Origin: CAYVAP01 sp964343195 | Lineage (GTDB): Bacteria > Bacteroidota > Bacteroidia > J057 | NCBI GenBank assembly: GCA_964343195.1 | Contig: CAYFIR010000043.1 | Span: 1 to 44,812 of the forward strand | Direction: 5' to 3' | Length of the DNA stretch: 44,812 nt | Part shown: piece by piece, positions 16,513 to 25,666 of the stretch | Layout: every line of letters starts with the position of its first letter | How positions within the stretch are numbered: position 1 is the stretch's first letter | Notes under the pieces: model-generated | Database searches by the model: none | What the model was told of the DNA's origin: nothing | The model's input: the letters and a program-made list of their open reading frames with translations, nothing else | Translations under genes and position numbers: made by a program

Positions 16513-19500
16513 CTACTGCTTATCCACCCGCCTCAAATCGAGGGTATGCGGAAAGTCAGGGTGCGGAGCCACCTCAAATGGCGTCGTCAGATACGGTCTG
16601 GGACCACTGGGCTGTACAGACCTTGAGATACCCGCTATAACCGCCTGCCGGGTCGGGATGTTGGCCTGCGGACTAAAGTCCTGCTTGTTAAATCGGGTAA
16701 TGCGCCGAGCCTCCGCTTCATAGCTGTTGACCGGGAAGGTGTCATAACTCCGTCCTCCGGGGTGCGCCACATGATAGCTACATCCTCCAATGGAGCGGGA
16801 ATTCCAGGTATCATACAGATCAAACACCAGAGGGGTATCGATGCCGATGGTAGGATGCAGGGCCGAAGGCGGATTCCAGGCCTTATAGCGAATCGCCGCC
16901 ACATAAACTCCATACTCGGAAGTCTTTTTAAGGGGAACTACATGCTGGTTACATAACAACTGGTAACGCTCACTGCGAATACCACTTACCTTCACTTCCA
17001 GGCGCTCCAGGGAAGAATCCACAAACCGGGCAGTACCGGTATTACTCATTTCCTCTCCCAGTACATGCCATGGTTCAATGCCCGATCTCAGGGTCAGTTC
17101 GATTTCTCCGATCTGAACAGAACCCAGGACAGGAAAACGAAATTCAAAAAATGGGGCCAGCCATTCTTCTTCAAAAGGAATCCCCCGGTCCTGAAGGTAG
17201 GTGCAGACGTCTTTCAGGTCTTCGGACACATGGTGATGCGTCAGAAAGCGATCATGCAGCGTCAAGCCCCAATCCACCAGTTTGTGCCGATAGGGCTGTT
17301 CCCAGAAGGCAGTGGCCAGGCTACGGATTAGCAATAGCTGGCACAGGCACATCTGAACATGAGGAGGCATGTCAAAGCCTCGCATCTCGACTATACCCAG
17401 CCTCCCGGAACTACTGTCCGGGCTGTAAAGCTTGTCAATGCAGAACTCCGCCCGGTGGGTATTGCCGGTCATATCGATCAGCAGGTTGCGGAAAAGCCGA
17501 TCCACCAGCCAGGGCTGGGGATTGGGGTGCCGATCCATTTCCCGGAAGGCGATCTCTAGTTCATAGAGGATTTCTGGGCGGCCCTCATCCACACGTGGCG
17601 CCTGGGAGGTAGGCCCGACAAAGGTCGAGGCAAAGAGATAGGATAAGCCTGGGTGATTTTGCCAGAAAGAAACAAAGCTTCGTAGCAGATCCGGGCGGCG
17701 GAGAAAGGGACTATCAGCGGGGGTGGCTCCCCCCAGCGTAATGTGATTGCCGCCTCCTGTGCCGGTATGCCGTCCGTCAACCATGAATTTTTCGGCGCCA
17801 AGGTGGCTCTCCTTTGCCTGCTCAAACAGGGTCTGGTAATTGGTCACCATCTCTGGCCAGCTTCCTGCCGGGTGAATATTCACCTCAATCACACCAGGGT
17901 CAGGAGCTACGACCAGTTTTTGAACCCGAGGATCAAAAGGCAGCTGATACCCTTCGATGATGATGGGACGTTCGGTTTGTTCCGCAGCCTGTTCCAGGCA
18001 ATGCAGCAGGTCTATGGTAGCTTCCATATCCCCCAGAGGTGGGAGGAAGACGTATAGCCGCCCTTCGCGGGCCTCTACGCATATCGCCGTTTTGATGGTA
18101 GGAACTTCAGGGCCAGGAGTCGATTGCCGGGCCTGGGTACGGGCTTCCAGTTTTTTCGGATCACTTAGCGGATCCTGAGGGTCCAGTTCTGTGGATGAGT
18201 AAGCAGGGTCGTTTTCTACAGGAGACTGCTGTGGCAGTCGATCGAGTGGCAGCCGTACGCCCATAGCGGAATCTCCCGGGATCAGGTAGAGCTTTTCGCG
18301 GGTAAAACGCCAGTAACAGCTGAACCAGCCCGGTCCCAGTGGATTCCAGGAAAGGGGAATGACATACCCTCTGGGGTTTTCCCAGCCGGTGTCAAGGAGT
18401 TTGGCGAGTGCCTGTTGGGGCAGACTGGAAGAAGGATCCACCGTTCGGGGATCCACTCCTTCGGGGAGATTCCCCGCTTCCCAGAGGTAATAATAATGGT
18501 CTTCGTATGCAGGCTGCGCATTTCCCTGGCTGATACCAAGCAGTGTACTTAACTTTTTGGCAAAAGCCTCTGCATCAGTGTGATCCATCTTTAGATCCTG
18601 ATGGGGAGCCGCTAGCCAGGCCCCATTTTTCCAGAGCGGTTGCCTATCCTTGCGCCAGTAAATGGCATACTGCCAGCGAGGAATTGGCTCGCCAGGATAC
18701 CACTTACCCTGCCCCTGATGGATGAGTCCCTGGGGAGCAAACTGATCCTTTAGCTTGATGAGCAAATCCCAGCCCATTAGGCGCTTGTCCTGCCCATCGG
18801 CAGCCTCATTCCACTGCTCGGACTCCATGTCTCTGGCAGATACAAATGTGGGTTCGCCGCCCATGGTCAGCCTCATGTCCTGATCAGCCAGTTGCTGATC
18901 GATCTGGTTGCCAAGGGTCATCATGCGGTCCCATTGGGCTTCGCTATAAGGTTTGGTGACCCTGGGGCGCTCCCAGATCCGTTCTACGCGGTTCTCATAA
19001 AAGAACTCTGTCTCGCAGGGCTCCAATACCCCACTGATCGGCGCAGCAGAGCCGGGACGTGGAGTACAGGCGAGCGGAATGTGCCCTTCTCCTGCAAATA
19101 ACCCGGAGGTAGCGTCCAGTCCTACCCAGCCTGCCCCTGGCAGATAGACCTCCGCCCAGGCATGGAGGTCGGTAAAGTCTTCACTGGGGCCGGATGGCCC
19201 CTCTACTGGTTTTTCATCAGCTGTCAACTGCACCAGATAACCCGAGACAAAACGGGCGGCCATGCCGAGGTACCGCAGGAGTTGAACGAGTAGCCAGCCA
19301 GAATCGCGGCATGAGCCACGAGCAGAGGACAGAGTAGTTTCACAGGTTTGAACTCCTGGCTCCATGCGAATGGTGTAATCAACGGCATCACAGATGGCCT
19401 GATTCAGGCTTACCAGAAAATCCACGCTGCGTGGGTGGTCTGCCTGTAGAGATTTGGCCTTTTTTACCCACCCATCCAGCAAGGGGCCGGATTCATCGAT

Positions 19501-19857
19501 CTCGAGGTAAGGAGCCAATTCTTTTTTCAGTTCCGGACTATAGATAAATGGCACCTCCTCTGCATATTCTTCCAGAAAAAAGTCAAAAGGATTGATGGTG
19601 ATGTGCTCAGCGATTACCTCCACATCGACAATGAAATGATCTGTTTTCTCGGGGAAGACGACCCGGGCCTGGTAATTCCCAAACGCATCCTGTTGCCAGT
19701 TAATGAAGTGATTATCAGGCTGAATGCGCAGGCTATAGGCCTTGATAGGGCTCCGTGTGTGAGGTGCTGGCCGCAGCCGTATGGTTTGTGCCCCCAGTTT
19801 AATAGGACGTGAATACCGGTAACGTGTATGATGTTTAATGGCAACCTGGATTCCCAT
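16513..19857 (-). CDS. Transglutaminase-like protein with DUF2126
   Basis: A 1114-aa cytosolic protein. Residues 1-90 are the bacterial transglutaminase N-terminal region (KHHTRYRYSRPIKLG, IRLRPAP). The papain-like core has the complete triad: Cys183 in SCRDSGWLL, His232 in LHAWAEVYLP, and Asp248 in GLDATSG. From ~residue 310 to the end is the large DUF2126 region (GGEPTFVS, DGRHTGTGGGNHITLGG, FRFPVLGSVQIGE). Such proteins occur with alpha-E, circularly permuted ATP-grasp and Anbu genes, where a peptidase or amide-transfer role on a ligase-made peptide tag is predicted. Here it is divergent from that trio across 96 bp, which supports shared control. The substrate is unknown. Confidence 0.93.
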   Translation of the reverse strand: MGIQVAIKHHTRYRYSRPIKLGAQTIRLRPAPHTRSPIKAYSLRIQPDNHFINWQQDAFGNYQARVVFPEKTDHFIVDVEVIAEHITINPFDFFLEEYAEEVPFIYSPELKKELAPYLEIDESGPLLDGWVKKAKSLQADHPRSVDFLVSLNQAICDAVDYTIRMEPGVQTCETTLSSARGSCRDSGWLLVQLLRYLGMAARFVSGYLVQLTADEKPVEGPSGPSEDFTDLHAWAEVYLPGAGWVGLDATSGLFAGEGHIPLACTPRPGSAAPISGVLEPCETEFFYENRVERIWERPRVTKPYSEAQWDRMMTLGNQIDQQLADQDMRLTMGGEPTFVSARDMESEQWNEAADGQDKRLMGWDLLIKLKDQFAPQGLIHQGQGKWYPGEPIPRWQYAIYWRKDRQPLWKNGAWLAAPHQDLKMDHTDAEAFAKKLSTLLGISQGNAQPAYEDHYYYLWEAGNLPEGVDPRTVDPSSSLPQQALAKLLDTGWENPRGYVIPLSWNPLGPGWFSCYWRFTREKLYLIPGDSAMGVRLPLDRLPQQSPVENDPAYSSTELDPQDPLSDPKKLEARTQARQSTPGPEVPTIKTAICVEAREGRLYVFLPPLGDMEATIDLLHCLEQAAEQTERPIIIEGYQLPFDPRVQKLVVAPDPGVIEVNIHPAGSWPEMVTNYQTLFEQAKESHLGAEKFMVDGRHTGTGGGNHITLGGATPADSPFLRRPDLLRSFVSFWQNHPGLSYLFASTFVGPTSQAPRVDEGRPEILYELEIAFREMDRHPNPQPWLVDRLFRNLLIDMTGNTHRAEFCIDKLYSPDSSSGRLGIVEMRGFDMPPHVQMCLCQLLLIRSLATAFWEQPYRHKLVDWGLTLHDRFLTHHHVSEDLKDVCTYLQDRGIPFEEEWLAPFFEFRFPVLGSVQIGEIELTLRSGIEPWHVLGEEMSNTGTARFVDSSLERLEVKVSGIRSERYQLLCNQHVVPLKKTSEYGVYVAAIRYKAWNPPSALHPTIGIDTPLVFDLYDTWNSRSIGGCSYHVAHPGGRSYDTFPVNSYEAEARRITRFNKQDFSPQANIPTRQAVIAGISRSVQPSGPRPYLTTPFEVAPHPDFPHTLDLRRVDKQ

Positions 19858-19953
19858 AGTTTTTTTGTAAATATCCTAAATACTGGTCATATATTTTTTA
19901 TATTTTAAAAAAAATCGGACATCTTTAACATTCTATTCATCCAACCATTCGGT
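19858..19953. promoter_or_regulatory. AT-rich divergent promoter region
   Basis: The 96 bp between the transglutaminase gene (minus) and the ATP-grasp gene (plus) is much more AT-rich than its surroundings, with long T and A runs. Both transcripts must start here. I see no exact Bacteroidota -33/-7 pair on either strand, so precise promoter positions are not assigned. Confidence 0.5.
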
Positions 19954-21417
19954 ATGTCAGACACCCATTCCCTGTTTGATAGCTACGAGATCCCGGCAGA
20001 GATGCTGGATGAGGTTTTTTCCTCTCAAAAGGACGAAGGGCACCACTATGACCGGGTGCGAGCCCTGTTTCAGTCCATTAATCGTGAAGATTTCAAACGG
20101 CTTAACGAATCGGCCAAGCTGTCCTTTTTGAACCAGGGAATCACCTTCTCTGTTTATGATGATCAGGCCAATGGTTCCGAGAAAATATTTCCTTTTGACC
20201 TGTTTCCCAGGCTGCTTGAGGCTGAGGAGTGGGGACGTCTGGAACAGGGGGTAATGCAGCGAAACCTGGCGCTGAACATGTTTCTGAAGGATGTATATAC
20301 CCATCGCCGGATTTTGAAGGACAAGGTAATCCCCAGTTCGCTGGTTGACACCTCGCCCCACTACTGTGAGCATATGCGGGACTTTGTTCCCAAGGGAGAT
20401 ATTTTTACCCATATCTGCGGTACGGATCTGATCCGCCATAGCGATGGGAACTTTTATATCCTGGAAGACAATGTGCGTTGCCCCTCCGGAGTGAGTTATG
20501 TTTTGGCCAATAGAGAGACGATGCGGCGGACCCTCTCGGACCTCTTCCAGATGGTCGCAGTCGAGGGCGTAAGCCAATATCCGTCCATGCTGCTGAGTAC
20601 CCTGCAATCTGTATCACCCCGAAGTGGGACAGAACCGCTATGTGTGTTGCTTACTCCGGGGCAGTACAACTCGGCTTACTACGAGCACTCATTTTTGGCT
20701 CAGTCCATGGGCATCGAACTGGTGGAAAGCCGGGACCTGATCGTAGAAAATGACAAGGTATTTATGCGGACCATCCGTGGGCCCAAGCGGGTGGATGTGA
20801 TCTATCGCAGGGTGGATGACGACTTCCTTGACCCCGAGGTATTTCGGAAAGATTCCCTGCTTGGGGTGCCGGGAGTGATGAAAGCATACCTAAAAGGAAA
20901 TGTCACGCTGGTAAATGCGCCGGGAACAGGTGTTTCGGATGACAAGGCTGTGTGTGCCTTTGTGCCGGACATGATACGCTACTACCTTGATCAGGAGCCT
21001 ATTATCCCCAATGTTCCGACCTATATCTGCGAGCGAGCAGATGACCTTGCCTATACGCTGGAGAACCTGCCAGAGCTGGTTGTGAAACCCGTTGACATGT
21101 CGGGAGGATATGGAGTTACGGTCTGTGACCGACTCAGCAAGGCAGAGCTCGAGACATTGGCCCTCCAGATAAAAGCAAATCCCCGCAATTACATCGCACA
21201 ACCCAAAATGCTGTTATCGCTTCATAGCACCTACATCGAGGAAGGGGAGAATTTTGAGCCAAGGCACATAGACCTGCGGACTTTTACCCTGATGGGCAAG
21301 GACGAATCCTATGTGCTCCCAGGCGGCCTCACCCGGGTAGCGTTGAAAAAAGGAAGCCTCATCGTTAACTCTTCCCAGGGCGGAGGCTCAAAAGACACCT
21401 GGATTTTATCTGACTAA
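19954..21417 (+). CDS. Circularly permuted ATP-grasp ligase
   Basis: A 487-aa protein of the circularly permuted type-2 ATP-grasp family. Recognisable blocks are VLLTPGQYNSAYYEHSFLA, DVIYRRVDDDFLDPEVF (~285-300), VVKPVDMSGGYGVTV (~375-390), NYIAQP, RHIDLRTFTL (~435-445), and GGLTRVAL...VNSSQGGGSKDTW near the end. ATP-grasp enzymes form amide bonds through acyl-phosphate intermediates; this branch is predicted to make or extend a small peptide or peptide tag. The gene starts a plus-strand unit with the alpha-E protein (30 bp downstream) and Anbu, and is divergent from the transglutaminase/DUF2126 gene. The product of the ligase is unknown. Confidence 0.93.
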   Translation: MSDTHSLFDSYEIPAEMLDEVFSSQKDEGHHYDRVRALFQSINREDFKRLNESAKLSFLNQGITFSVYDDQANGSEKIFPFDLFPRLLEAEEWGRLEQGVMQRNLALNMFLKDVYTHRRILKDKVIPSSLVDTSPHYCEHMRDFVPKGDIFTHICGTDLIRHSDGNFYILEDNVRCPSGVSYVLANRETMRRTLSDLFQMVAVEGVSQYPSMLLSTLQSVSPRSGTEPLCVLLTPGQYNSAYYEHSFLAQSMGIELVESRDLIVENDKVFMRTIRGPKRVDVIYRRVDDDFLDPEVFRKDSLLGVPGVMKAYLKGNVTLVNAPGTGVSDDKAVCAFVPDMIRYYLDQEPIIPNVPTYICERADDLAYTLENLPELVVKPVDMSGGYGVTVCDRLSKAELETLALQIKANPRNYIAQPKMLLSLHSTYIEEGENFEPRHIDLRTFTLMGKDESYVLPGGLTRVALKKGSLIVNSSQGGGSKDTWILSD

Positions 21418-21447
21418 TACCAACGGTTCCCCGTCACAATTCTGTAT

Positions 21448-22386
21448 ATGCTTGCACGCGTCGCAAACTCTCTCTACTGGATAGGTCGCTACATCGAACG
21501 ATCAGAACATCTGGCCCGATACCTCAAGGTTGAGTACTTCTCCCTCATGGATACCCCCATGATACAGAACAAAGAGTTCATCCTCAGGTCCATACTCATG
21601 ATGTATGGAGTCGGGGTCGACGCAGAAGATCCGGTAGAGGAGCAGGATGTGCTGTTCAAGGTCGGCAAGGATACAGAGAACCCCAGTTCCCTGATTTCAA
21701 ATGTCTATGCAGCCCGCGAAAATGCCCGCTCCGTTAGATACACCATCTCGACAGAACTGTGGGAGGTAATCAATCAGTACTATCACTTCGTCAAGGACTA
21801 TCCGGAGGATTACTATAAAACCCGGGGGTTGTACGACTATACCGTGCAGGCAGGAAAACACTGCGCATTGGTACGCTCCTACCTCGACCATACGCTGGTT
21901 CATGACGATACCTGGATTTTCATCGAATTGGGGATTTACCTGGAACGCTCTGCCCAGATCATCCACATTCTGAGGAGCAAGCTCAATGACATCGCCATCC
22001 TTACCCAGCATGATGCCAACATGCCACTGCGGCGTTACCAGTTGACGATCACGCTGAAAGTGCTGGAAGGACTGGACATGCATCGGCGGGTATTTCAACA
22101 AACCCAAACCAAGGCTTCGGTATGTGAATTCCTCCTCTCCTATCCTCTGTTTCCCAGGTCTACAGCCTATAGCCTCGAAAGAGTCCGCAGTTTGCTGAAA
22201 AAGCTAAGTTTTTCACTAGATCCGGATGAGCCCCTGATGTTCAAAACCGGAAAGCTCGCCAGCCACTTCCGCTACCTGGAAGTCGAAGAAGTCATGGATG
22301 ACATGAACCGATTCCTTAATCAGGCACTGGAGCAGATATTCTCTCTTCATGACCTGATAGATCAGAAGTATTTTCAATCAACCTGA
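21448..22386 (+). CDS. Alpha-E domain protein
   Basis: A 312-aa, almost wholly helical protein of the alpha-E family, recognisable from the N-terminal block MLARVANSLYWIGRYIERSEHLAR and internal helices rich in Arg, Tyr and Leu (ARENARSVRYTISTELWEVIN, LERSAQIIHILRSKL). Alpha-E proteins co-occur with circularly permuted ATP-grasp proteins and are thought to be accessory to them, with no known enzymatic activity. It is 30 bp downstream of the ATP-grasp gene and clearly in the same operon. Confidence 0.93.
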   Translation: MLARVANSLYWIGRYIERSEHLARYLKVEYFSLMDTPMIQNKEFILRSILMMYGVGVDAEDPVEEQDVLFKVGKDTENPSSLISNVYAARENARSVRYTISTELWEVINQYYHFVKDYPEDYYKTRGLYDYTVQAGKHCALVRSYLDHTLVHDDTWIFIELGIYLERSAQIIHILRSKLNDIAILTQHDANMPLRRYQLTITLKVLEGLDMHRRVFQQTQTKASVCEFLLSYPLFPRSTAYSLERVRSLLKKLSFSLDPDEPLMFKTGKLASHFRYLEVEEVMDDMNRFLNQALEQIFSLHDLIDQKYFQST

Positions 22387-22542
22387 CACAACCGCTGTTT
22401 CCACATTCAGGTTGCAGTTTGAGGGGAATTTTCCAGGCGATACTCCTGAAAAGTAACCATCCCTCACCATGTCGTGATCTACTCAAAGAAATCCGAAAAC
22501 ACGAAAGAGAAAACAACTATCTTGCGGCAAATAAACTAATCC

Positions 22543-23295
22543 ATGACTTATTGCCTGGGTATCAAAGTTAAGGATGGACTGGTAGCGCTGGCAGACACGC
22601 GCATCACCTCGGGCTCGGAGACTACTACCGCCAAAAAGATTTCCATTCATTCACAGGGAGAAGATCACCTGTTTTTGATGACTTCCGGCCTCAGATCCAT
22701 TCGTGACAAAGCCGTCACCTACTTTGAGGAAATACTGGAAAACGAAAACTTTGAATTTGACAAAACCTATAAGGCAGTCAATGCATTTGGAAAGCAACTT
22801 CGCAGGGTAGCCTCCGAAGATAAAACCTCCCTTTCAGAGTCGGGTCTGTTTTTCAACCTGTTTACCATCGTCGGAGGGAAGCTATCGGGAGATAAAGAAC
22901 ATAAACTTTACATGCTCTATCCCGAGGGCAACTGGATAGAGATAGGTGAAGCCACTCCTTTTGCCATAATCGGGAACAGCGGCTATGGCAAGCCCATTCT
23001 CAATCGTGCACTGACCTACGAATCTTCCCTGCGATTTGCCCTCAAAACCGGCTTTTTATCCTTTGACTCAACCCGAGTCAGTGCCAATGATGTCGGCTAT
23101 CCCATAGACGTGGTCATGTTCCGAAAGGACACCGGACTGATGATGGAGCGCCGCTATCATGAGGACGAAACCCGCCACATTGCCGAGCAGTGGGGCGCAC
23201 AACTCAAATCCCTCATCAAGGACATCCCCGATACCTGGGCAGATGACTTGATGCAGGACGAAGAAAGATTCCCCTCCGATCAGCAACAACAGTAA
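22543..23295 (+). CDS. Anbu-type proteasome-like peptidase
   Basis: A 250-aa Ntn-hydrolase of the Anbu (ancestral beta-subunit) family, related to HslV and the proteasome beta subunits. After loss of Met1 the protein would begin with Thr2 (MTYCLGI), the expected catalytic nucleophile. Asp18 in LADTR and Lys31/Lys32 in TAKKISI correspond to the proteasomal catalytic Asp and Lys. Later blocks FAIIGNSGYGKPILNR and SANDVGYPIDVVMF are characteristic of Anbu. It lies 156 bp after the alpha-E gene and completes the set with ATP-grasp and transglutaminase genes, a known genomic association. It likely self-assembles, but its natural substrate is unknown. Confidence 0.92.
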   Translation: MTYCLGIKVKDGLVALADTRITSGSETTTAKKISIHSQGEDHLFLMTSGLRSIRDKAVTYFEEILENENFEFDKTYKAVNAFGKQLRRVASEDKTSLSESGLFFNLFTIVGGKLSGDKEHKLYMLYPEGNWIEIGEATPFAIIGNSGYGKPILNRALTYESSLRFALKTGFLSFDSTRVSANDVGYPIDVVMFRKDTGLMMERRYHEDETRHIAEQWGAQLKSLIKDIPDTWADDLMQDEERFPSDQQQQ

Positions 23296-23399
23296 CCATA
23301 GCAAGAGGATATCCTATGGCCATGATACCTGAACAGCTACACTTACAACAACGGTGTAGAACAATTTTGCACGCTAGCTCCCAACCCTTTGGGTTGATC

Positions 23400-23431
23400 G
23401 CCGATCCGGTTTCCCGGGTCGGCTTTTTTTT
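23400..23431 (+). terminator. Rho-independent terminator after the Anbu gene
   Basis: A 10-bp stem (23400-23409 with 23414-23423, one T-G wobble, 4-nt loop TTTC) is followed by an eight-T run at 23424-23431. It lies about 105 bp after the Anbu stop codon and insulates the cassette from the nagB gene. Confidence 0.88.
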
Positions 23432-23461
23432 GGGGGTTTTCTATCGGCTTAAGATTTCACC

Positions 23462-23479
23462 GCTCCTTACCAAAGGAGC
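23462..23479. promoter_or_regulatory. Perfect short dyad upstream of nagB
   Basis: GCTCCTT (23462-23468) and AAGGAGC (23473-23479) form a perfect 7-bp inverted repeat with a 4-nt centre, 61 bp before the nagB start codon. With no T-run it is not a terminator. It may be an operator or an mRNA leader hairpin; which is unknown. Confidence 0.35.
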
Positions 23480-23539
23480 AAATGGTTTGAAACAGACTCG
23501 CATCTTCTTATTTTCATATCTCATAAGGACTACTTTCAC

Positions 23540-25471
23540 ATGCTCAAAGAAGAAAATCACCTCACCCTGCCCGCTACCCGCAATGCCTACGAGCGCCTGC
23601 CGGTAGCCGTACTACCCGATGCTGCTCTTGCCTCCCGCATCGTAGCGCGCGAGATCGCCGACCTGATTCGTGCCAAGGCCGACGCCGGAGAGAAATGTGT
23701 ACTGGGCCTGGCCACAGGCTCCACTCCTACCAAAGTGTATGCAGAACTGATTCGCCTGCACCGGGAGGAGGGACTGAGCTTCGCTCACGTCATCACCTTC
23801 AACCTGGACGAGTACTATCCCATGGTACCGGCCTCGCTGCAAAGCTATGTTCGCTTCATGCACGAGCACCTGTTCGACCACATTGACATCCCTGCCGACC
23901 AGGTCAACATCCCGGATGGTACCGTGCCGCGCGATCAGGTCGCAGACTACTGTCGTGAGTACGAACAAAAAATCCAGGATGCTGGCGGACTCGACCTACA
24001 GATTCTGGGAATCGGTCGTACAGGCCACATCGGCTTCAACGAACCGGGTTCTACCCCCGAGAGTCTAACCCGACTGATCACCCTGGATCATATTACCCGT
24101 ACCGATGCGGCCAGTGATTTCTTTGGAGAAGAACACGTACCCCGCAACGCCATCACCATGGGAGTTGGCACCATCATGAAGGCCAAAAGGATCCTCCTGA
24201 TGGCCTGGGGCGAAGGGAAAGCCCCCATCGTCAAGCGAAGTGTCGAGCAGGAACCGTCGGCCCATATTCCGGCGACTTTCCTACAGGCACATAAAAATAC
24301 CGTCTTCGTACTGGACGAAGCTTCTGCTGCCCATCTCGTGCGTCAGCAGGAGCCCTGGCTGGTACGAGATGTGGAGTGGACCCCCTTCCTGATTCGCAAA
24401 GCCGTCATCAATCTGTGTAAAAAGGTCGAAAAGCCCATCCTTAAGCTGACCGACCGCGACTACAACGACAACGGACTGGCCGACCTGATCACGACATTTG
24501 GCCCCGCCTATGACATCAACATCCGCATTTTCAACGAAATGCAGCATACCATCACTGGCTGGCCCGGGGGCAAACCCAATGCCGATGACACCAATCGCCC
24601 GGAGCGCGCCGAGCCTGCCCAGAAGCGGGTCATCATCTTCAGCCCACACCCGGACGACGATGTGATCTCCATGGGCGGCACCCTCATCCGCCTGCATGAG
24701 CAGGGGCACGAAGTACACGTAGCCTACCAGACCTCCGGTAACATCGCGGTCTTTGACGACGACGTGATCGCCTACGCGGATTTTGTGGCTGGGTATCACC
24801 AGATATTCGGGATGGATACATCTGAAGGACAAAGCCTGTTTTCCTCAGTGGTTGAGCAGATCCGAAACAAAAAACCAGGAGAGGTTGACAGCCCAGAGGT
24901 ACAGCAACTCAAGGGACTGATACGGCGGGGAGAAGCCCGTGCCGGCCTACGCTACGTAGGGTTGCCAGAGGGACGCGATCATTTCCTCGACATGCCATTT
25001 TATGAGACAGGCAAAGTCAAGAAAAAGCCCATTGGCCCTGATGACGTACGCATCGTTCGCGAACTGATCGAGGAGATCAAGCCCCATCAGATCTACGCTG
25101 CGGGGGACCTCTCCGACCCACACGGTACCCACCGGGTCTGTCTAGACGCCATCTTCCAGGCTGTCGACCAGTTGAAGGAAGAGGAATGGATGAAAGACTG
25201 CTGGGTGTGGCTCTACCGCGGAGCCTGGCAGGAGTGGGAACTGGAAAACATCGAAATGGCCGTTCCCATTAGCCCGGACGAACTGATGAAGAAGCGCCGC
25301 GCGATCTTCAAGCATCAGTCGCAGAAGGACCGCCCGCTCTTCCCCGGCCACGACAGCCGCGAGTTCTGGCAGCGTGCCGAGCAACGAAATCGCGGCACTG
25401 CCGCCGACTATGATGCCCTGGGCCTCGCCGAGTACGAAGCCATGGAGGCGTTTAAGCGGTACCATTTCTAG
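23540..25471 (+). CDS. nagB: Glucosamine-6-phosphate deaminase fused to PIG-L deacetylase domain
   Basis: A 643-aa two-domain enzyme. Residues ~15-280 are NagB-like, converting glucosamine-6-phosphate to fructose-6-phosphate and ammonia: LGLATGSTPTKVY (phosphate site), FNLDEYYP with base Asp90, and GIGRTGHIGFNEP with His163 and Glu168. The position of E. coli Asp141 is Thr161, so one ring-opening triad residue is changed. Residues ~360-640 are a PIG-L/LmbE-like zinc deacetylase domain with PHPDDD (369-374) and DPHGTHR (527-533). The order suggests a bifunctional enzyme that could deacetylate GlcNAc-6-P and then deaminate it, but the PIG-L substrate is inference. Length agrees with the fused NagB known in Bacteroidota. 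It is convergent with a GH20 hexosaminidase gene. Confidence 0.92.
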   Translation: MLKEENHLTLPATRNAYERLPVAVLPDAALASRIVAREIADLIRAKADAGEKCVLGLATGSTPTKVYAELIRLHREEGLSFAHVITFNLDEYYPMVPASLQSYVRFMHEHLFDHIDIPADQVNIPDGTVPRDQVADYCREYEQKIQDAGGLDLQILGIGRTGHIGFNEPGSTPESLTRLITLDHITRTDAASDFFGEEHVPRNAITMGVGTIMKAKRILLMAWGEGKAPIVKRSVEQEPSAHIPATFLQAHKNTVFVLDEASAAHLVRQQEPWLVRDVEWTPFLIRKAVINLCKKVEKPILKLTDRDYNDNGLADLITTFGPAYDINIRIFNEMQHTITGWPGGKPNADDTNRPERAEPAQKRVIIFSPHPDDDVISMGGTLIRLHEQGHEVHVAYQTSGNIAVFDDDVIAYADFVAGYHQIFGMDTSEGQSLFSSVVEQIRNKKPGEVDSPEVQQLKGLIRRGEARAGLRYVGLPEGRDHFLDMPFYETGKVKKKPIGPDDVRIVRELIEEIKPHQIYAAGDLSDPHGTHRVCLDAIFQAVDQLKEEEWMKDCWVWLYRGAWQEWELENIEMAVPISPDELMKKRRAIFKHQSQKDRPLFPGHDSREFWQRAEQRNRGTAADYDALGLAEYEAMEAFKRYHF

Positions 25472-25478
25472 GGAGATG

Positions 25479-25508
25479 ATTCGAAATTTGTTATTCGAAA
25501 TTCGTAAC
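25479..25508. repeat. AATTCG-type short word array
   Basis: ATTCGAAATTTGTTATTCGAAATTCGTAAC-type sequence 8 bp after the nagB stop codon contains two copies of ATTCGAAATT. It uses the same words as the array at 6238-6270. Confidence 0.5.
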
Positions 25509-25587
25509 AAAAAGTGCTGCCGGGCAGGATTGTACACCAACTTGACAGTTATTGCGTTCTGCAGGCACCAATGAGTTAGTAGAAATT

Positions 25588-25648
25588 GGAGGTATGAAGG
25601 ATATGAAGGAGGCAAATTCCCCTTCATACCCTCATACCTCCATACCTT
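25588..25648. repeat. GGTATGAAGG-type inverted repeat between convergent genes
   Basis: An imperfect hairpin between the nagB and GH20 genes. The left arm (about 25588-25613) contains GGAGGTATGAAGG and GATATGAAGGAGG. The right arm (about 25619-25648) contains CCCTTCATACC, CTCATACC and TCCATACC. The same words form the arms of the hairpin at 8377-8451, which makes these two copies of one intergenic repeat family. It may serve as a bidirectional transcript end. Confidence 0.7.
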
Positions 25649-25666
25649 TTTCACTTTCTTCTCAGC

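Noticed and set aside
22408..22470. Weak dyad after the alpha-E gene
   Set aside because: The stem is too short and interrupted to support a terminator, and read-through into the Anbu gene is more plausible.
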